A stretch of DNA of 64,000 nucleotides from Streptomyces sp. man185 (lineage in GTDB: Bacteria > Actinomycetota > Actinomycetes > Streptomycetales > Streptomycetaceae), in the NCBI GenBank assembly GCA_002551355.1, contig NTHE01000029.1, forward strand, positions 1-64,000, in the 5' to 3' direction. A program made the translations under genes and the position numbers. The notes under the pieces were generated by a model. The model had not been told where the DNA came from and did no database searches. It was given only the letters and a program-made list of their open reading frames with translations. Numbering within the stretch: the first letter of the stretch is position 1; each line of letters opens with the position of its first letter. Of the stretch, positions 23,253 to 31,918 are shown piece after piece.

Positions 23253-23310
23253 CGCATCCTCGCGAGGTCCTTCCGCACCACCCGAGGACCTGCCGTCGCG
23301 AGGCCCTTCC
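23223..23310 (+). repeat. Three copies of a TCGCGAGG-centred 15-17 bp repeat
   Basis: CCTCGCGAGGCTTCC (23223-23237, inside the 3' end of the LacI gene), CCTCGCGAGGTCCTTCC (23258-23274) and TCGCGAGGCCCTTCC (23296-23310). The last two are each followed by a CGCAC tract. They fill the gap between the LacI regulator and galM. The core TCGCGA is itself palindromic. Function unknown. Confidence 0.7.
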
Positions 23311-23333
23311 CCGCACCCCCCAAGGAACTCCTC

Positions 23334-24398
23334 ATGCCCACCGTGCACCGCAAACCGTTCGGCCGCGCCCACGGGCAGAGCGAGATCGACCTCTGGACCC
23401 TCGACTCCGGCACCGGCGTCCGGGCCGAGGTCCTCACGTACGGCGGTGTCCTGCACAGCCTCACCGTGCCGGACACCGCGGGCGACCCCGGCGCGGTCGT
23501 CCGCTCGCTGCCCGCGCTCGACGACTACACCGACAAGAACCCCTACTTCGGGGCGATCGTCGGCCGGTACGCCAACCGCATCGCCGACGGCCGCTTCACC
23601 CTCGACGGGACCACGCACCACATCCCCGCCAACGACCGGGGCCACGCCCTGCACGGCGGCCCCGACGGCTTCCACACCAAGGTCTGGGAGGCCGCCGGGC
23701 ACCGCACCGACAGCGCCGCCGCCCTCCGGCTCACCCTGCACAGCCCCGACGGCGACATGGGCTTCCCCGGAGCGCTCGACGTGAGTGCGACCTACACCCT
23801 GAACGCCACCGGGACCCTCGCCGTCGACTACACGGCCGTCACCGACCGGCCCACCGTCGTCAACCTCACCAACCACTCCTACCTCAACCTCGGCGACGAC
23901 GACATCCTCGGCCACACCCTCCAGGTCGACGCCGAGGCCTACCTGCCCATCGACCCCGGCTCCATCCCCGAAGGCCCGCCCGCCCCGGTCACCGGCACCC
24001 CCTTCGACCTCACCGCCCCGCACCCCATCGGCGAACGCCTCGGCCGCCCCGACGCCCAACTGGAACGGGCCGGCGGCTACGACCACTGCTGGGTCCTGCG
24101 CCCCGCACCCCCCGGAACCCTGCGCCGGGCCGCCCGCCTCACCGCCCCCGGCGACCGGCGCACCCTGGAGCTGTGGACCACCGAACCGGGCCTCCAGATC
24201 TACACCGCCAACCAGCTCGACGGCGCGTTCACCGACGGCACCGGCCGCCGCCACCAGCGCCACGGCTCGCTCTGCCTGGAGACCCAGCACCTGCCGGACT
24301 CACCCAACCGCTCCGGCCACCCGAGCACGGTGCTGCGCCCCGGCGAAACCCTGCGCAGCCGCACCGAATGGCGCTTCCCTCACCTGCGGGCGGAGTAG
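23334..24398 (+). CDS. galM: Aldose 1-epimerase (mutarotase)
   Basis: 354 residues, cytoplasmic beta-sandwich. Recognisable GalM motifs: GRYANRIADGRF near the N-terminal third, HALHGGPDGFHTKVWEA with the conserved His, VVNLTNHSYLNLGDD with the catalytic His, and the catalytic Glu in CLETQHLPDSPN. It interconverts alpha and beta anomers of free sugars, which fits import and use of aldoses released by the nearby GH2 and GH127 enzymes. ATG 23334 follows AAGGA; 81 bp separates it from the LacI gene on the same strand. Confidence 0.93.
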   Translation: MPTVHRKPFGRAHGQSEIDLWTLDSGTGVRAEVLTYGGVLHSLTVPDTAGDPGAVVRSLPALDDYTDKNPYFGAIVGRYANRIADGRFTLDGTTHHIPANDRGHALHGGPDGFHTKVWEAAGHRTDSAAALRLTLHSPDGDMGFPGALDVSATYTLNATGTLAVDYTAVTDRPTVVNLTNHSYLNLGDDDILGHTLQVDAEAYLPIDPGSIPEGPPAPVTGTPFDLTAPHPIGERLGRPDAQLERAGGYDHCWVLRPAPPGTLRRAARLTAPGDRRTLELWTTEPGLQIYTANQLDGAFTDGTGRRHQRHGSLCLETQHLPDSPNRSGHPSTVLRPGETLRSRTEWRFPHLRAE

Positions 24399-24486
24399 CG
24401 GATATGCGGGAGACAGGCCGGCGCGCCCCCGACGTATGGTTCGCCCGTACGCAGGTGAACAGGCAGATTTCATGGGTGGGGACCTG

Positions 24487-25266
24487 ATGACGCGTAAGAG
24501 CGGACGAAGACTGGTGCCGGCGGTGGCTCTGCTGACGGCGATCGGACTGATCTCGGCATGCGGGGAGGCCACCGAGCCCGCCGACGCTGCCGGAAAGCCC
24601 GGGACCGCCACGAGCACGGCGTCCGGAAAACCGGCGCAACCCACCGAACCGCTCACCGGCGCCCAGCTGAAGGGCGCGCTGCTCACCGCGGAGCAGGCGG
24701 CCGGTTTCGAGATCACGGGGAGCAGTGCGCGGGACGGCGCGGCCGAGAAACCCTCCTACGACGCCGAGGAGACCGTCTCGCCCGAGGCGTGCCGGCACGT
24801 GCGCGACGCCACCAAGGGCGACGGCGATGAGACCGCCGCGGCCGATTCGACCATGTACCGGGGCAAGAGCGCCTTGGCGCCCAGGAGCACCAACCTGCTG
24901 AGCTACCCGGAGGAGGCCGCCCGGATCCGCATGACGCGACTGCGCGAGGCCCTCCGGTCATGCGACCGGTTCCGCTTCAGCAACGCGTTCGGCAAGGCAT
25001 CCGTCTCACGCGAGGTGCTGGACGCCCCGGACCTCGGGGACGAAGCCCTGCGGTTCCGCACCCTGTCGCGGTTGGACGAGAAGGGCTTCAGCTGGAAACT
25101 GGTGACCGCGGTACGCGTCGGAGGGGTGATCGCGACGATGGACGTCCAGGACATCACCGGGCCCATGTCCCCCGAGAAGCTCGCCACGTTCAAGCCGGAG
25201 CCGGGCCCCGACGAAGAGGTCATCGCCACACTCATCGAGAACGTCACCGGCATCAGGAGCGCCTGA
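24487..25266 (+). CDS. Putative lipoprotein of unknown function
   Basis: 259 residues from ATG 24487 (GGGGA ribosome site); upstream in-frame codons to 24436 lack one. Signal sequence RKSGRRLVPAVALLTAIGLISAC with a lipobox and Cys near residue 24, then an Ala/Thr/Pro linker to about 60. The rest resembles the PknH-like or 'sensor domain' lipoproteins of actinomycetes: an early AEQAAGF motif (as in LLTAEQAAGFEI), a Cys in SPEACRHV and another in RSCDRF that could form a disulfide, and a final beta-rich region. No catalytic motif is visible. It is a single gene between galM and a terminator. Confidence 0.7.
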   Translation: MTRKSGRRLVPAVALLTAIGLISACGEATEPADAAGKPGTATSTASGKPAQPTEPLTGAQLKGALLTAEQAAGFEITGSSARDGAAEKPSYDAEETVSPEACRHVRDATKGDGDETAAADSTMYRGKSALAPRSTNLLSYPEEAARIRMTRLREALRSCDRFRFSNAFGKASVSREVLDAPDLGDEALRFRTLSRLDEKGFSWKLVTAVRVGGVIATMDVQDITGPMSPEKLATFKPEPGPDEEVIATLIENVTGIRSA

Positions 25267-25279
25267 GGTCGGTGACGCC

Positions 25280-25321
25280 CCGCCGCACCGCGAGAAGTAC
25301 CTGCCGCGCGCGGTGCGGCGG
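25280..25321. terminator. Bidirectional terminator hairpin
   Basis: CCGCCGCACCGCG (25280-25292) pairs perfectly with CGCGGTGCGGCGG (25309-25321) over a 16-nt loop, between the convergent lipoprotein and amylase stops. Confidence 0.82.
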
Positions 25322-25343
25322 ATCGTGACGGGAGGTCGGCCCG

Positions 25344-28300
25344 CTACTTCAGGTACGGGCCGGCCGCGCCGATCTTCCCCGGTGCGGCGTTCTTGCCGCC
25401 GAGGTCCAGGACGTACACGCGCAGGTTGCCCTTCCCGGGGGCCGGGACCGTGAGGGTGCCGCCGGCCACCGCCTTGGTGTCGCCCGTGACGGCGTCCTTG
25501 TACGTTCCGTTCGGGATGCCGGTGTACCTGGCGCTCCCGGAGACCGTCACCAGGGCGAAGCTGTCCGTGCCGCTCGCCGCGTCGGTGTAGCGCCGCTTGT
25601 ACGCCATGGAGCCGTCGATGCCCTCCGTGGAGTACTGGCCCATCTGGAGCGCTGGGACCGCTCGCCGGATCTCGTTGAGCCGCTGGAGGTGGCGGGCCAG
25701 CGGTGCGGACAGGGTGTCCGCGACCTTTCCGGTGGCCGAGGAGACCTTCCCGAAGTCCGAGGCCGTCACCTCACCGGCCAGGTGGCCGCCGAAGTAGGCG
25801 CGCCCGGTGGTCGCCAGCGGGCACGTCGGACCGCAGTCGATCTTCCTGCCCTTCTGGAACTCGATCTCGGAGCCGTAGTAGAGCGTCGGGATGCCCCGGA
25901 AGGTCCACATCAGCGACAGGTTCTCGGCCCAGGCGTCCGTGCCGCCGGTGTAGCGCTCGCTGCTCTTGTTGGGCCCGTAGTCATGGCTGTCGACGTAGAC
26001 GACGTTGTACGTGGCGTCGTTGGTCGCGTCGTCGGAGTCCTTGCCGTTGTGGAACGCGTTGTTCGCGTCGCCGAAGTTCATGTGCATCCGCATGTCGATG
26101 ACGTTCATCCCGGAGAACCGGCTGCGGTCGGGCGTGTGGTAGGCGTTGCCTTTGAGGAACGCGTTGTCCGAGACGGGCTGGGACGCGGTCCCCTGCTGCT
26201 GCTCGTCGTCGTACATCTCCAGCGCCGCCTTCTCGTCGTCAGCGCTGTACTCCTTGCGCTCCTTCCACGTGAAGAACTGCGCCGAGTGGTTGACCGAGCC
26301 GCGGTTCCACTTGTCGTTGACGAAGGCCGCTACCTCGCCGAAGACGAAGAAGTTCTTCGCCGCCTCCGCGCCGAACCGCTGCGTGACGCGCTCCTGGATG
26401 GCGGGCAGGAAACGGCGGTTCCAGGTGGTGCGGGGGATGTGCACCGCCGTGTCGAGCCGGAATCCGTCGACGCCCATGTCGATGTACTTGTCGTAGGCGC
26501 CGATCAGATAGTTCTGGACCTGGGCGTTCTCGGTGTTGAAGTCGGCGAGGTCGTCGTGCAGCCAGCAGGAGCGGGAGTCCTCGCCCTCCCAGTTGCCGAT
26601 CCAGCAGTTGTGGTAGAGCGCCTTCGGGAACATGCCCGAAGTCGGGTTCGGCCACTGGCAGTTGTAGATGCGGTAGCCCTCCGGTGAGGTGTGTCCGGTG
26701 GGTGTGCCCCAGCCCACGCAGGTGTTGCCCGTCGGCTCGGCCGTGGACCACAGGTCGCCGTTGTAGTAGGACTTCCCGGACTTGGGCTCGACGGTGAGGC
26801 CGTCGTAGGCGAAGTCGTCGTTCTTCTCGTCGTAGTACCAGCTCCATTGAGCGTCGCGCACACCGTAGGCCTTCGGCGTGAACAGGCCCTTGGCGCCCCA
26901 GCGCGAGGAGTGGTTGTGGACGACGTCCTGGTAGATCTTCATGCCCTTGGCGTGGGCCGCGTCGATGAGATCCTGGTAGGAGGCTCCGGCGGACTCCAGC
27001 CGCGGGTCGACCCGGTGGAAGTCGTAGCCGTGGTAGCCGTGGTAGTCGTAGTCCGAGCGGTTGAGCACGACCGGGGTGATCCAGACCGCGGAGAAGCCGA
27101 GCCCCTTGATGTAGTCGAGCTTCTGCACCAGCCCCTTGAAGTCCCCCCGGAACATGGGGTCGTCGCCCGCCGCGTTGCCGGACTTCACGTGCTGGCTGCC
27201 GCCCCGGTTGTTCGTGGGGTCGCCGTCGTTGAAGCGGGCGGTGAGCACGAAGTAGATCGGGTCCTTGCGCGGGTCGGTGCCCAGCGGTCTGCCCACCGCC
27301 GGGGCGGCGGGCTTCTCGCCGGTGGTGGCGGAGGCCGGGGCGGACTCGGCCGAGACGTTCCCGGCGGCGTCGACGGCCCGGACGGTGTAGCGGTAGGCGG
27401 TCTTCGCCTCAAGTCCCGTGTCGGAGAGGACGGTCGAGGTGCTGTCGGTGACCACCGTGCCCTTCGACCCACCCGTCCTGAAGATCTGATACTTCGTCAC
27501 GCCCCGGTCGTCCGTCGCGGGTTCCCAGGTGACCACGACCGACACGCCGTCAGCGGCGGCCTTCACCGCGGTGGGCGTGGACGGCGCCTCGCTGTCCGGC
27601 TCCTCGGCGGCGCACGGGTCCTTCGCCGAGGCGGTCACCTTGCGGTCCTTCACCGTGGTGAGCCCGGCCGCCAGGGTGTAGTCGTTGCCGTTGTTGTTGT
27701 CCCAGACACCGTTGCCGTTGTTGAACGTCGCCTGGAGTCCGGTGGCGGTGCCGAGATCGACCGTGCGCTTCACCCAGCCGGTACAGACGGCTTCCATGCC
27801 GATGCCGGGGACGGTCGTCCAGGCTCCGCCGTGCGGGCGGTAGTGGAGATTGACGGTGGGCCAGCCGACGGTGGAGTTCGCGTAGTAGACCGAGGCGGTG
27901 TTAGGCCCGCCAGGCTCATCGGGCCCCGCGTCCGCGCACGGGTCGCTGTGCGCCACTGCTCCGTCCTGGACCGTGATGTTGCCGGTGCCCAGGCCGTAGT
28001 TCTCGCCCGCGTTGTTGTCCCAGGTGCCCGAGCCGTCGGTGAAGGTCGCCTTGAGGCCGCCCGCACTGCCGAGCGGGACCGTCAGCTTGACCCAGTCGGC
28101 GCAGGCGGCCTGCATCCGCGTGCCGGGGACGGTGGTCCAGGAGCCGCCGTCGGGGGAGTAGTGCAGGTAGTACGCGGACCAGTCGCGGGTCTTCGTGGAG
28201 TAGAAGACCGTCGCCGCGGTCCCGGCGACGGCCGAGGAGGCGACGGGTTCGGTCGTCGGGGCGGGAGGCGCCCCCGGTACGGCGGTGAGGAGTCCCAGCA

Positions 28301-28364
28301 GCCCGGCCGCTGCCACGGCCGCCGCGAGCGGGCGTCGCGGCGGCCGGTGAGGAGTGCGTCTCAT
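25344..28364 (-). CDS. Secreted GH13 alpha-amylase with twin starch-binding domains
   Basis: 1006 residues from ATG 28364 (GGAG 8 nt upstream). Signal peptide 1 to about 40. Two CBM25-type starch-binding modules, at about 50-130 and 145-230, each with YY(L/H)..GG.WTTVPG, CADWVK or CTGWVK and a WDNN motif. FN3 domain at about 260-345. The GH13 catalytic barrel follows: region I DVVHNHSS, region II GFRLDTAVH (nucleophile Asp), region III FVFGEVA (acid/base Glu) and region IV VDSHD. The C-terminal sheet ends in RVYVLDLGG. An endo-acting amylase on raw starch is likely, with pullulanase-like activity possible. A candidate MalR-type site lies about 90 bp upstream of the start. Confidence 0.93.
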   Translation of the reverse strand: MRRTPHRPPRRPLAAAVAAAGLLGLLTAVPGAPPAPTTEPVASSAVAGTAATVFYSTKTRDWSAYYLHYSPDGGSWTTVPGTRMQAACADWVKLTVPLGSAGGLKATFTDGSGTWDNNAGENYGLGTGNITVQDGAVAHSDPCADAGPDEPGGPNTASVYYANSTVGWPTVNLHYRPHGGAWTTVPGIGMEAVCTGWVKRTVDLGTATGLQATFNNGNGVWDNNNGNDYTLAAGLTTVKDRKVTASAKDPCAAEEPDSEAPSTPTAVKAAADGVSVVVTWEPATDDRGVTKYQIFRTGGSKGTVVTDSTSTVLSDTGLEAKTAYRYTVRAVDAAGNVSAESAPASATTGEKPAAPAVGRPLGTDPRKDPIYFVLTARFNDGDPTNNRGGSQHVKSGNAAGDDPMFRGDFKGLVQKLDYIKGLGFSAVWITPVVLNRSDYDYHGYHGYDFHRVDPRLESAGASYQDLIDAAHAKGMKIYQDVVHNHSSRWGAKGLFTPKAYGVRDAQWSWYYDEKNDDFAYDGLTVEPKSGKSYYNGDLWSTAEPTGNTCVGWGTPTGHTSPEGYRIYNCQWPNPTSGMFPKALYHNCWIGNWEGEDSRSCWLHDDLADFNTENAQVQNYLIGAYDKYIDMGVDGFRLDTAVHIPRTTWNRRFLPAIQERVTQRFGAEAAKNFFVFGEVAAFVNDKWNRGSVNHSAQFFTWKERKEYSADDEKAALEMYDDEQQQGTASQPVSDNAFLKGNAYHTPDRSRFSGMNVIDMRMHMNFGDANNAFHNGKDSDDATNDATYNVVYVDSHDYGPNKSSERYTGGTDAWAENLSLMWTFRGIPTLYYGSEIEFQKGRKIDCGPTCPLATTGRAYFGGHLAGEVTASDFGKVSSATGKVADTLSAPLARHLQRLNEIRRAVPALQMGQYSTEGIDGSMAYKRRYTDAASGTDSFALVTVSGSARYTGIPNGTYKDAVTGDTKAVAGGTLTVPAPGKGNLRVYVLDLGGKNAAPGKIGAAGPYLK

Positions 28365-28447
28365 GCGTGTCTCCAGGGGAGGGAGAACCCTGACGCGCCT
28401 CGGGGTTCGGTGGGTGAACGCGATCCGGCGGCAAGCCCCGCCGGAAT

Positions 28448-28466
28448 GTTGCTGCAATCTCTTGCG
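28448..28466. promoter_or_regulatory. Candidate MalR-type operator upstream of the amylase
   Basis: The minus strand carries GCAAGAGATTGCAGCAAC. Streptomyces amylase and maltose promoters are controlled by the LacI-family repressor MalR through TTGCAG-type repeats. The plus-strand core TGCAATCTCTTGCG (28453-28466) recurs with a one-base gap at 44608-44620, upstream of a MalR-like gene in this window. Confidence 0.45.
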
Positions 28467-28560
28467 GGGAGGAAGCTACCGGTGCATGACAGGTGCGTAA
28501 AGGGATCCGGCAGGCCCGGTCCACCGGAATGGACGGCCGAGCCCAGGCGTTCGCACGGTC

Positions 28561-28977
28561 ATGACCTTCTCCGTTGATGTGACCGTGCGCGGCTACGAGC
28601 TCGACACCCAGGGCCACCTGAACCAGGCCGTCTACCTCCAGTACGCGGAGCACGCCCGCTGGGAGCTGCTGCGGGCCGCCGGACTGCCCCAGGAGAAGCT
28701 GCTGGCCGACGGAATCGGCCCGGTGCAGCTGGAGGTGACGGTCAAGTACCTCCGGGAGCTGCGGGGCGGCGAGCGCGTACGGGTCACCTGCCGGTTCGAC
28801 TACGGCACGGGCAAGACGTTCACCGTGGAGCAGCAGATCATCAAGGAGGACGGCACGGTGGCCGCGGAGATCGCCGGAGTGGCCGGCGTCCTCGATCTCG
28901 CCGAACGCCGGCTCGTCCCGGACCCGCAGGGCCGTCTGGCCGCGCTGGCGGGCAACCCGGACCTGCTGACCGACTGA
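28561..28977 (+). CDS. Hotdog-fold acyl-CoA thioesterase (4-hydroxybenzoyl-CoA type)
   Basis: 138 residues. The N-terminal signature YELDTQGHLNQAVYLQYAEHARW has the Asp, Gly-His and Asn of the YbgC/4HBT family, with the catalytic Asp at about residue 15. It hydrolyses a CoA or ACP thioester; the substrate is unknown. The ATG at 28561 has no ribosome site, so initiation may be leaderless. The gene stands alone, with a strong terminator after it. Confidence 0.87.
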   Translation: MTFSVDVTVRGYELDTQGHLNQAVYLQYAEHARWELLRAAGLPQEKLLADGIGPVQLEVTVKYLRELRGGERVRVTCRFDYGTGKTFTVEQQIIKEDGTVAAEIAGVAGVLDLAERRLVPDPQGRLAALAGNPDLLTD

Positions 28978-28991
28978 CCGCGGGAGGCCCT

Positions 28992-29021
28992 CCGCCGGCC
29001 ACGTCCCGACGTGGCCGGCGG
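28992..29021. terminator. Bidirectional terminator hairpin
   Basis: CCGCCGGCCACGT (28992-29004) and ACGTGGCCGGCGG (29009-29021) form a perfect 13-bp stem with loop CCCG between the convergent thioesterase and EF-hand genes. Confidence 0.9.
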
Positions 29022-29044
29022 TTGCCGCGGGGTGTGTCCGACGG

Positions 29045-29578
29045 TCAGACGGCGGTGCCGACGACCAGGTGGTCCCCGGGGATGCCGGCCTTGCCCGGGG
29101 CGTAGTAGTCCTTGATCCCGGCGACCCACGTCTCCACCCGGATCCGGTCCCCGTCGGTCGGCTCGAAGGCGTCGAAGAGTGCGTCGATGTTCGCGGGCTC
29201 GAACCCGATCGCCCGCATCAGCGCCATGAACACCGGGCGCTCGATCAGCCCGTCGCCGTCCGGGTCGCCCAGTGCGGCCAGCGCCTCGGCGAACACGGCG
29301 ACGGTGGCGTCGAACCGCTCCGGCGACAGCACGCACGCGGTGAACTCCTCGAAGCTGATCTCGCCGTTCCCGTCGGCGTCCAGCTCGGTGAGCAGAGTCG
29401 TCCAGTACCGCCTGAACGCCGCGCGCATCGCGTCCTTCGCCGCCTGATCCGACTCGTGCGCCTCGCGGACGACGCGGTCGGCCATGAGATCGAAGTCGTC
29501 CTGCTCCAGGACGCCGTTGGCATTGGCGTCGAACAGGGAGAAGACGAGCGCGACCCGCCTGGTGGCCTCAGTTCCCAT
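29045..29578 (-). CDS. EF-hand calcium-binding protein (calerythrin-like)
   Basis: 177 residues, soluble. Four EF-hand positions can be read: DANANGVLEQDD (about 18-29), DADGNGEISFEE (about 67-78), DPDGDGLIERPV (about 104-115) and a less regular fourth, EPTDGDRIRVET (about 138-149). The first three have Asp/Asn at the calcium positions and Gly at position 6, though the third ends in Val rather than Glu. Length and layout match calerythrin-type proteins of actinomycetes, thought to buffer or sense calcium. ATG 29578 follows AAAGGTGA. Single gene. Confidence 0.9.
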   Translation of the reverse strand: MGTEATRRVALVFSLFDANANGVLEQDDFDLMADRVVREAHESDQAAKDAMRAAFRRYWTTLLTELDADGNGEISFEEFTACVLSPERFDATVAVFAEALAALGDPDGDGLIERPVFMALMRAIGFEPANIDALFDAFEPTDGDRIRVETWVAGIKDYYAPGKAGIPGDHLVVGTAV

Positions 29579-29842
29579 GAATCCGTCACCTTTCTCCGCA
29601 CATCACGTACCGCCGGCCGTGGCCCGGTGCCCCGTCGGCCCACCCACTCTCCGGCCGGGCGGCGGCGTGTGCGGCGAAAGCGGTGATCCCTTCACCTGAA
29701 GGACGTACCCGTCTCCGCGTAAACGTCGAGTCGAGGCAGAGGAAGGGGCTCGCCGCCGCCGCGCGCCCCCGGCCCTCTAGGCTGGGCGGATGCGCCACCC
29801 GTCCGCCGCGAGCGGTTCCCGTGCGACCGAGGTCCGGTCCCC

Positions 29843-30643
29843 GTGACCAAGGGGACCCGGGCGACCTCTGTGACGAGGGAGACCCGGACGCTGCCCGCGC
29901 TCGCGCCCGGCTCGGTGGAGACGCCGTTCGTCATCAAGGACTACGGCGAGGTCGTCACCCACGACACGCTCTGGGACGCACACTCCCACCCCTTCCACGA
30001 ACTGCTCTGGAACGAGCGCGGCGCCTCCACGGCGGTGGTCGGCCAACGCGTCTGGACGATCACCCCCACGCTCGGCCTCTGGATGCCCGCCGGCACGCTG
30101 CACACCGGCTCGGCGACCGCCGGAACCTGGCTCCGCGCCGGCTTCTTCGGCTTCCGCACCACCGCGTCGATCTCCGACATCCCGGTCGCCGTCGAGATCA
30201 CCCCGCTGCTGCGCCTGCTGCTGGAACGTCTCGGCGAACCCGGCCTCGCCGCCGCCTCGCGGGCCGCGACCGAGACGCTGGTGCTCGACGTGCTCACCCC
30301 GTCGCCCCGCGAACTGCTCGTGCGGATCCCGACCTCCGACCTGCTGCGCCCGATCGCCGACACGGTGCGCGAGGACCCCGCCGACCGGCGGACGCTGACG
30401 GAGTGGGCGTCCGCCCTCGGCGTCAGCGCCCGTACGGTCACCCGGGCGTTCACCGCCGAGACCGACACGAGCTTCGTGCGCTGGGTGGCGGCGGTCCGTG
30501 CCCAGCACGCGATCGGCCTGCTGGCCCGCGGGTGGGACGTGGAGAGCGTGGCCGAACAGGTCGGCTACCGCTCGGCGAGCGCGTTCGGCGTCGCCTTCCG
30601 GCGTACGACGGGACGCACTCCGGGCAGCTTCCACCCGGGGTGA
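29843..30643 (+). CDS. AraC-family transcriptional regulator
   Basis: 266 residues from GTG 29843 (GAGG 9 nt upstream). N-terminal cupin-type sensor (HSHPFHELLWNERG, LWMPAGTLHTG) at about 40-120, and C-terminal double helix-turn-helix at about 165-265 (LTEWASALGVSARTVTRAF; VAEQVGYRSASAFGVAFRRTTGRTPGSF). It lies 243 bp upstream of the iron importer on the same strand. AraC regulators next to siderophore transporters often respond to the ferri-siderophore, but a metabolic role is also possible. Confidence 0.9.
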   Translation: MTKGTRATSVTRETRTLPALAPGSVETPFVIKDYGEVVTHDTLWDAHSHPFHELLWNERGASTAVVGQRVWTITPTLGLWMPAGTLHTGSATAGTWLRAGFFGFRTTASISDIPVAVEITPLLRLLLERLGEPGLAAASRAATETLVLDVLTPSPRELLVRIPTSDLLRPIADTVREDPADRRTLTEWASALGVSARTVTRAFTAETDTSFVRWVAAVRAQHAIGLLARGWDVESVAEQVGYRSASAFGVAFRRTTGRTPGSFHPG

Positions 30644-30741
30644 CCTGAAGGGGCGGGGCCGGAGCGGCGGGTGGGCGGGGTGGGAGGAGCGGGAGCGGTT
30701 CGCCTGTCCGTTTCGCTACAGGGGCTGTCCCGAACGCTCGA

Positions 30742-30791
30742 TTGCGACACTCGGCCCCCTCTCATAAAGTTCCAAGGCAAGCCTTACCTAA
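30742..30791 (+). promoter_or_regulatory. Iron-regulated promoter with IdeR/DmdR iron box
   Basis: TTGCGA (30742-30747) and TAAAGT (30765-30770) are spaced exactly 17 bp. Directly downstream, 30773-30791 reads on the minus strand TTAGGTAAGGCTTGCCTTG, matching most of the 19-bp actinobacterial iron box (TTAGGTTAGGCT core). Its position over the transcription start fits Fe(II)-dependent repression by DmdR1. Confidence 0.8.
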
Positions 30792-30886
30792 GCCAGACGC
30801 GTCGCGCAGCGCTCCACGACGGGCACCCCCACCCCGGACGTGCGAGCAGCGCCACCCCCGACATCCGGAAAGCCGGGTACACACCC

Positions 30887-31918
30887 ATGTCTTCACACCG
30901 TCTCCGTCTGCTCGTCGTGGCTGCCGCCCTCGTCGGCGTCTCCGCCTGCGGCGGGAGCTCCGACTCCGGGAGCAAGGACGAGAGCCGCTCCGACGGCGCG
31001 TTCCCCCTGACCGTCGAGCACGCCCTCGGCAAGACCACCATCCCGGCCAGGCCGAAGCGCGTCGCGACCGTCAACTGGGCCAACCACGAAGTGCCGCTCG
31101 CGCTCGGCGTCGTGCCGGTCGGCATGGCCGCGGCGAACTTCGGCGACGACAACGACGACGGCGTGCTGCCCTGGGTCGAGGAGAAGCTCGACGAGCTGAA
31201 GGCCAAGACGCCGGTCCTCTTCGACGAGACGGACGGCATCGACTTCGAGGCCGTCGCGGACACGAAGCCGGACGTCATCCTCGCCGCGTACTCGGGTCTG
31301 ACCAAGAAGGACTACGAGACCCTCAGCGAGATCGCCCCCGTGGTCGCCTACCCGGACGCCGCCTGGGCGACGCCCTGGCGCGAGATCATCCGGACGAACA
31401 GCAAGGCGATCGGGCTGGCCGGCGAGGGCGAGAAGCTGATCAAGAAGCTCGACGGGGACATAGCCAAGACCGCCGCCAAGTACCCGCAGCTCAAGGGCAA
31501 GTCGGCGATGTTCATGACGCACGTCGACCCCAGCGACGTCAGCGAGGTCGGCTTCTACACCGCCCACGACACCCGCACCCAGTTCTTCCAGGACCTCGGG
31601 ATGAAGATCCCCGGGTCCATCGCGAAGGCCTCCGAGGGCACGGACAAGTTCGCCCTCACCAAGAGCGCCGAGCAGATCGACGCGTTCGACGACGTCGACA
31701 TCATCACCGGCTACGGCGACGACACCGGTGAGCTGCTGAAGACCATCACCAAGGACCCGCTGCTCTCGAAGATCCCGGCCGTCGAGCGCGGCTCCACCTA
31801 CCTGCTGCCCGGCAGCAGCCCGCTGGCCACCGCCGCCAACCCGACGCCGCTGTCGATCGGTTACGTGCTGGACGACTACGCCGCCGCCCTCGCCGAGGCC
31901 GCGGACAAGGTCAAGTGA
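30887..31918 (+). CDS. Iron-siderophore ABC transporter substrate-binding lipoprotein
   Basis: 343 residues from ATG 30887. The lipobox VSAC places the lipidated Cys at about residue 21. FecB/FhuD-type fold: KRVATVNWANHEVPLALGVVPVG at the start, then FEAVADTKPDVILAAYSG, and YVLDDYAAALAEA at the end. It captures a ferric siderophore at the cell surface and passes it to the two permeases. First gene of a four-gene operon (4-nt GTGA overlap with the next), expressed from the iron-box promoter. Confidence 0.92.
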   Translation: MSSHRLRLLVVAAALVGVSACGGSSDSGSKDESRSDGAFPLTVEHALGKTTIPARPKRVATVNWANHEVPLALGVVPVGMAAANFGDDNDDGVLPWVEEKLDELKAKTPVLFDETDGIDFEAVADTKPDVILAAYSGLTKKDYETLSEIAPVVAYPDAAWATPWREIIRTNSKAIGLAGEGEKLIKKLDGDIAKTAAKYPQLKGKSAMFMTHVDPSDVSEVGFYTAHDTRTQFFQDLGMKIPGSIAKASEGTDKFALTKSAEQIDAFDDVDIITGYGDDTGELLKTITKDPLLSKIPAVERGSTYLLPGSSPLATAANPTPLSIGYVLDDYAAALAEAADKVK

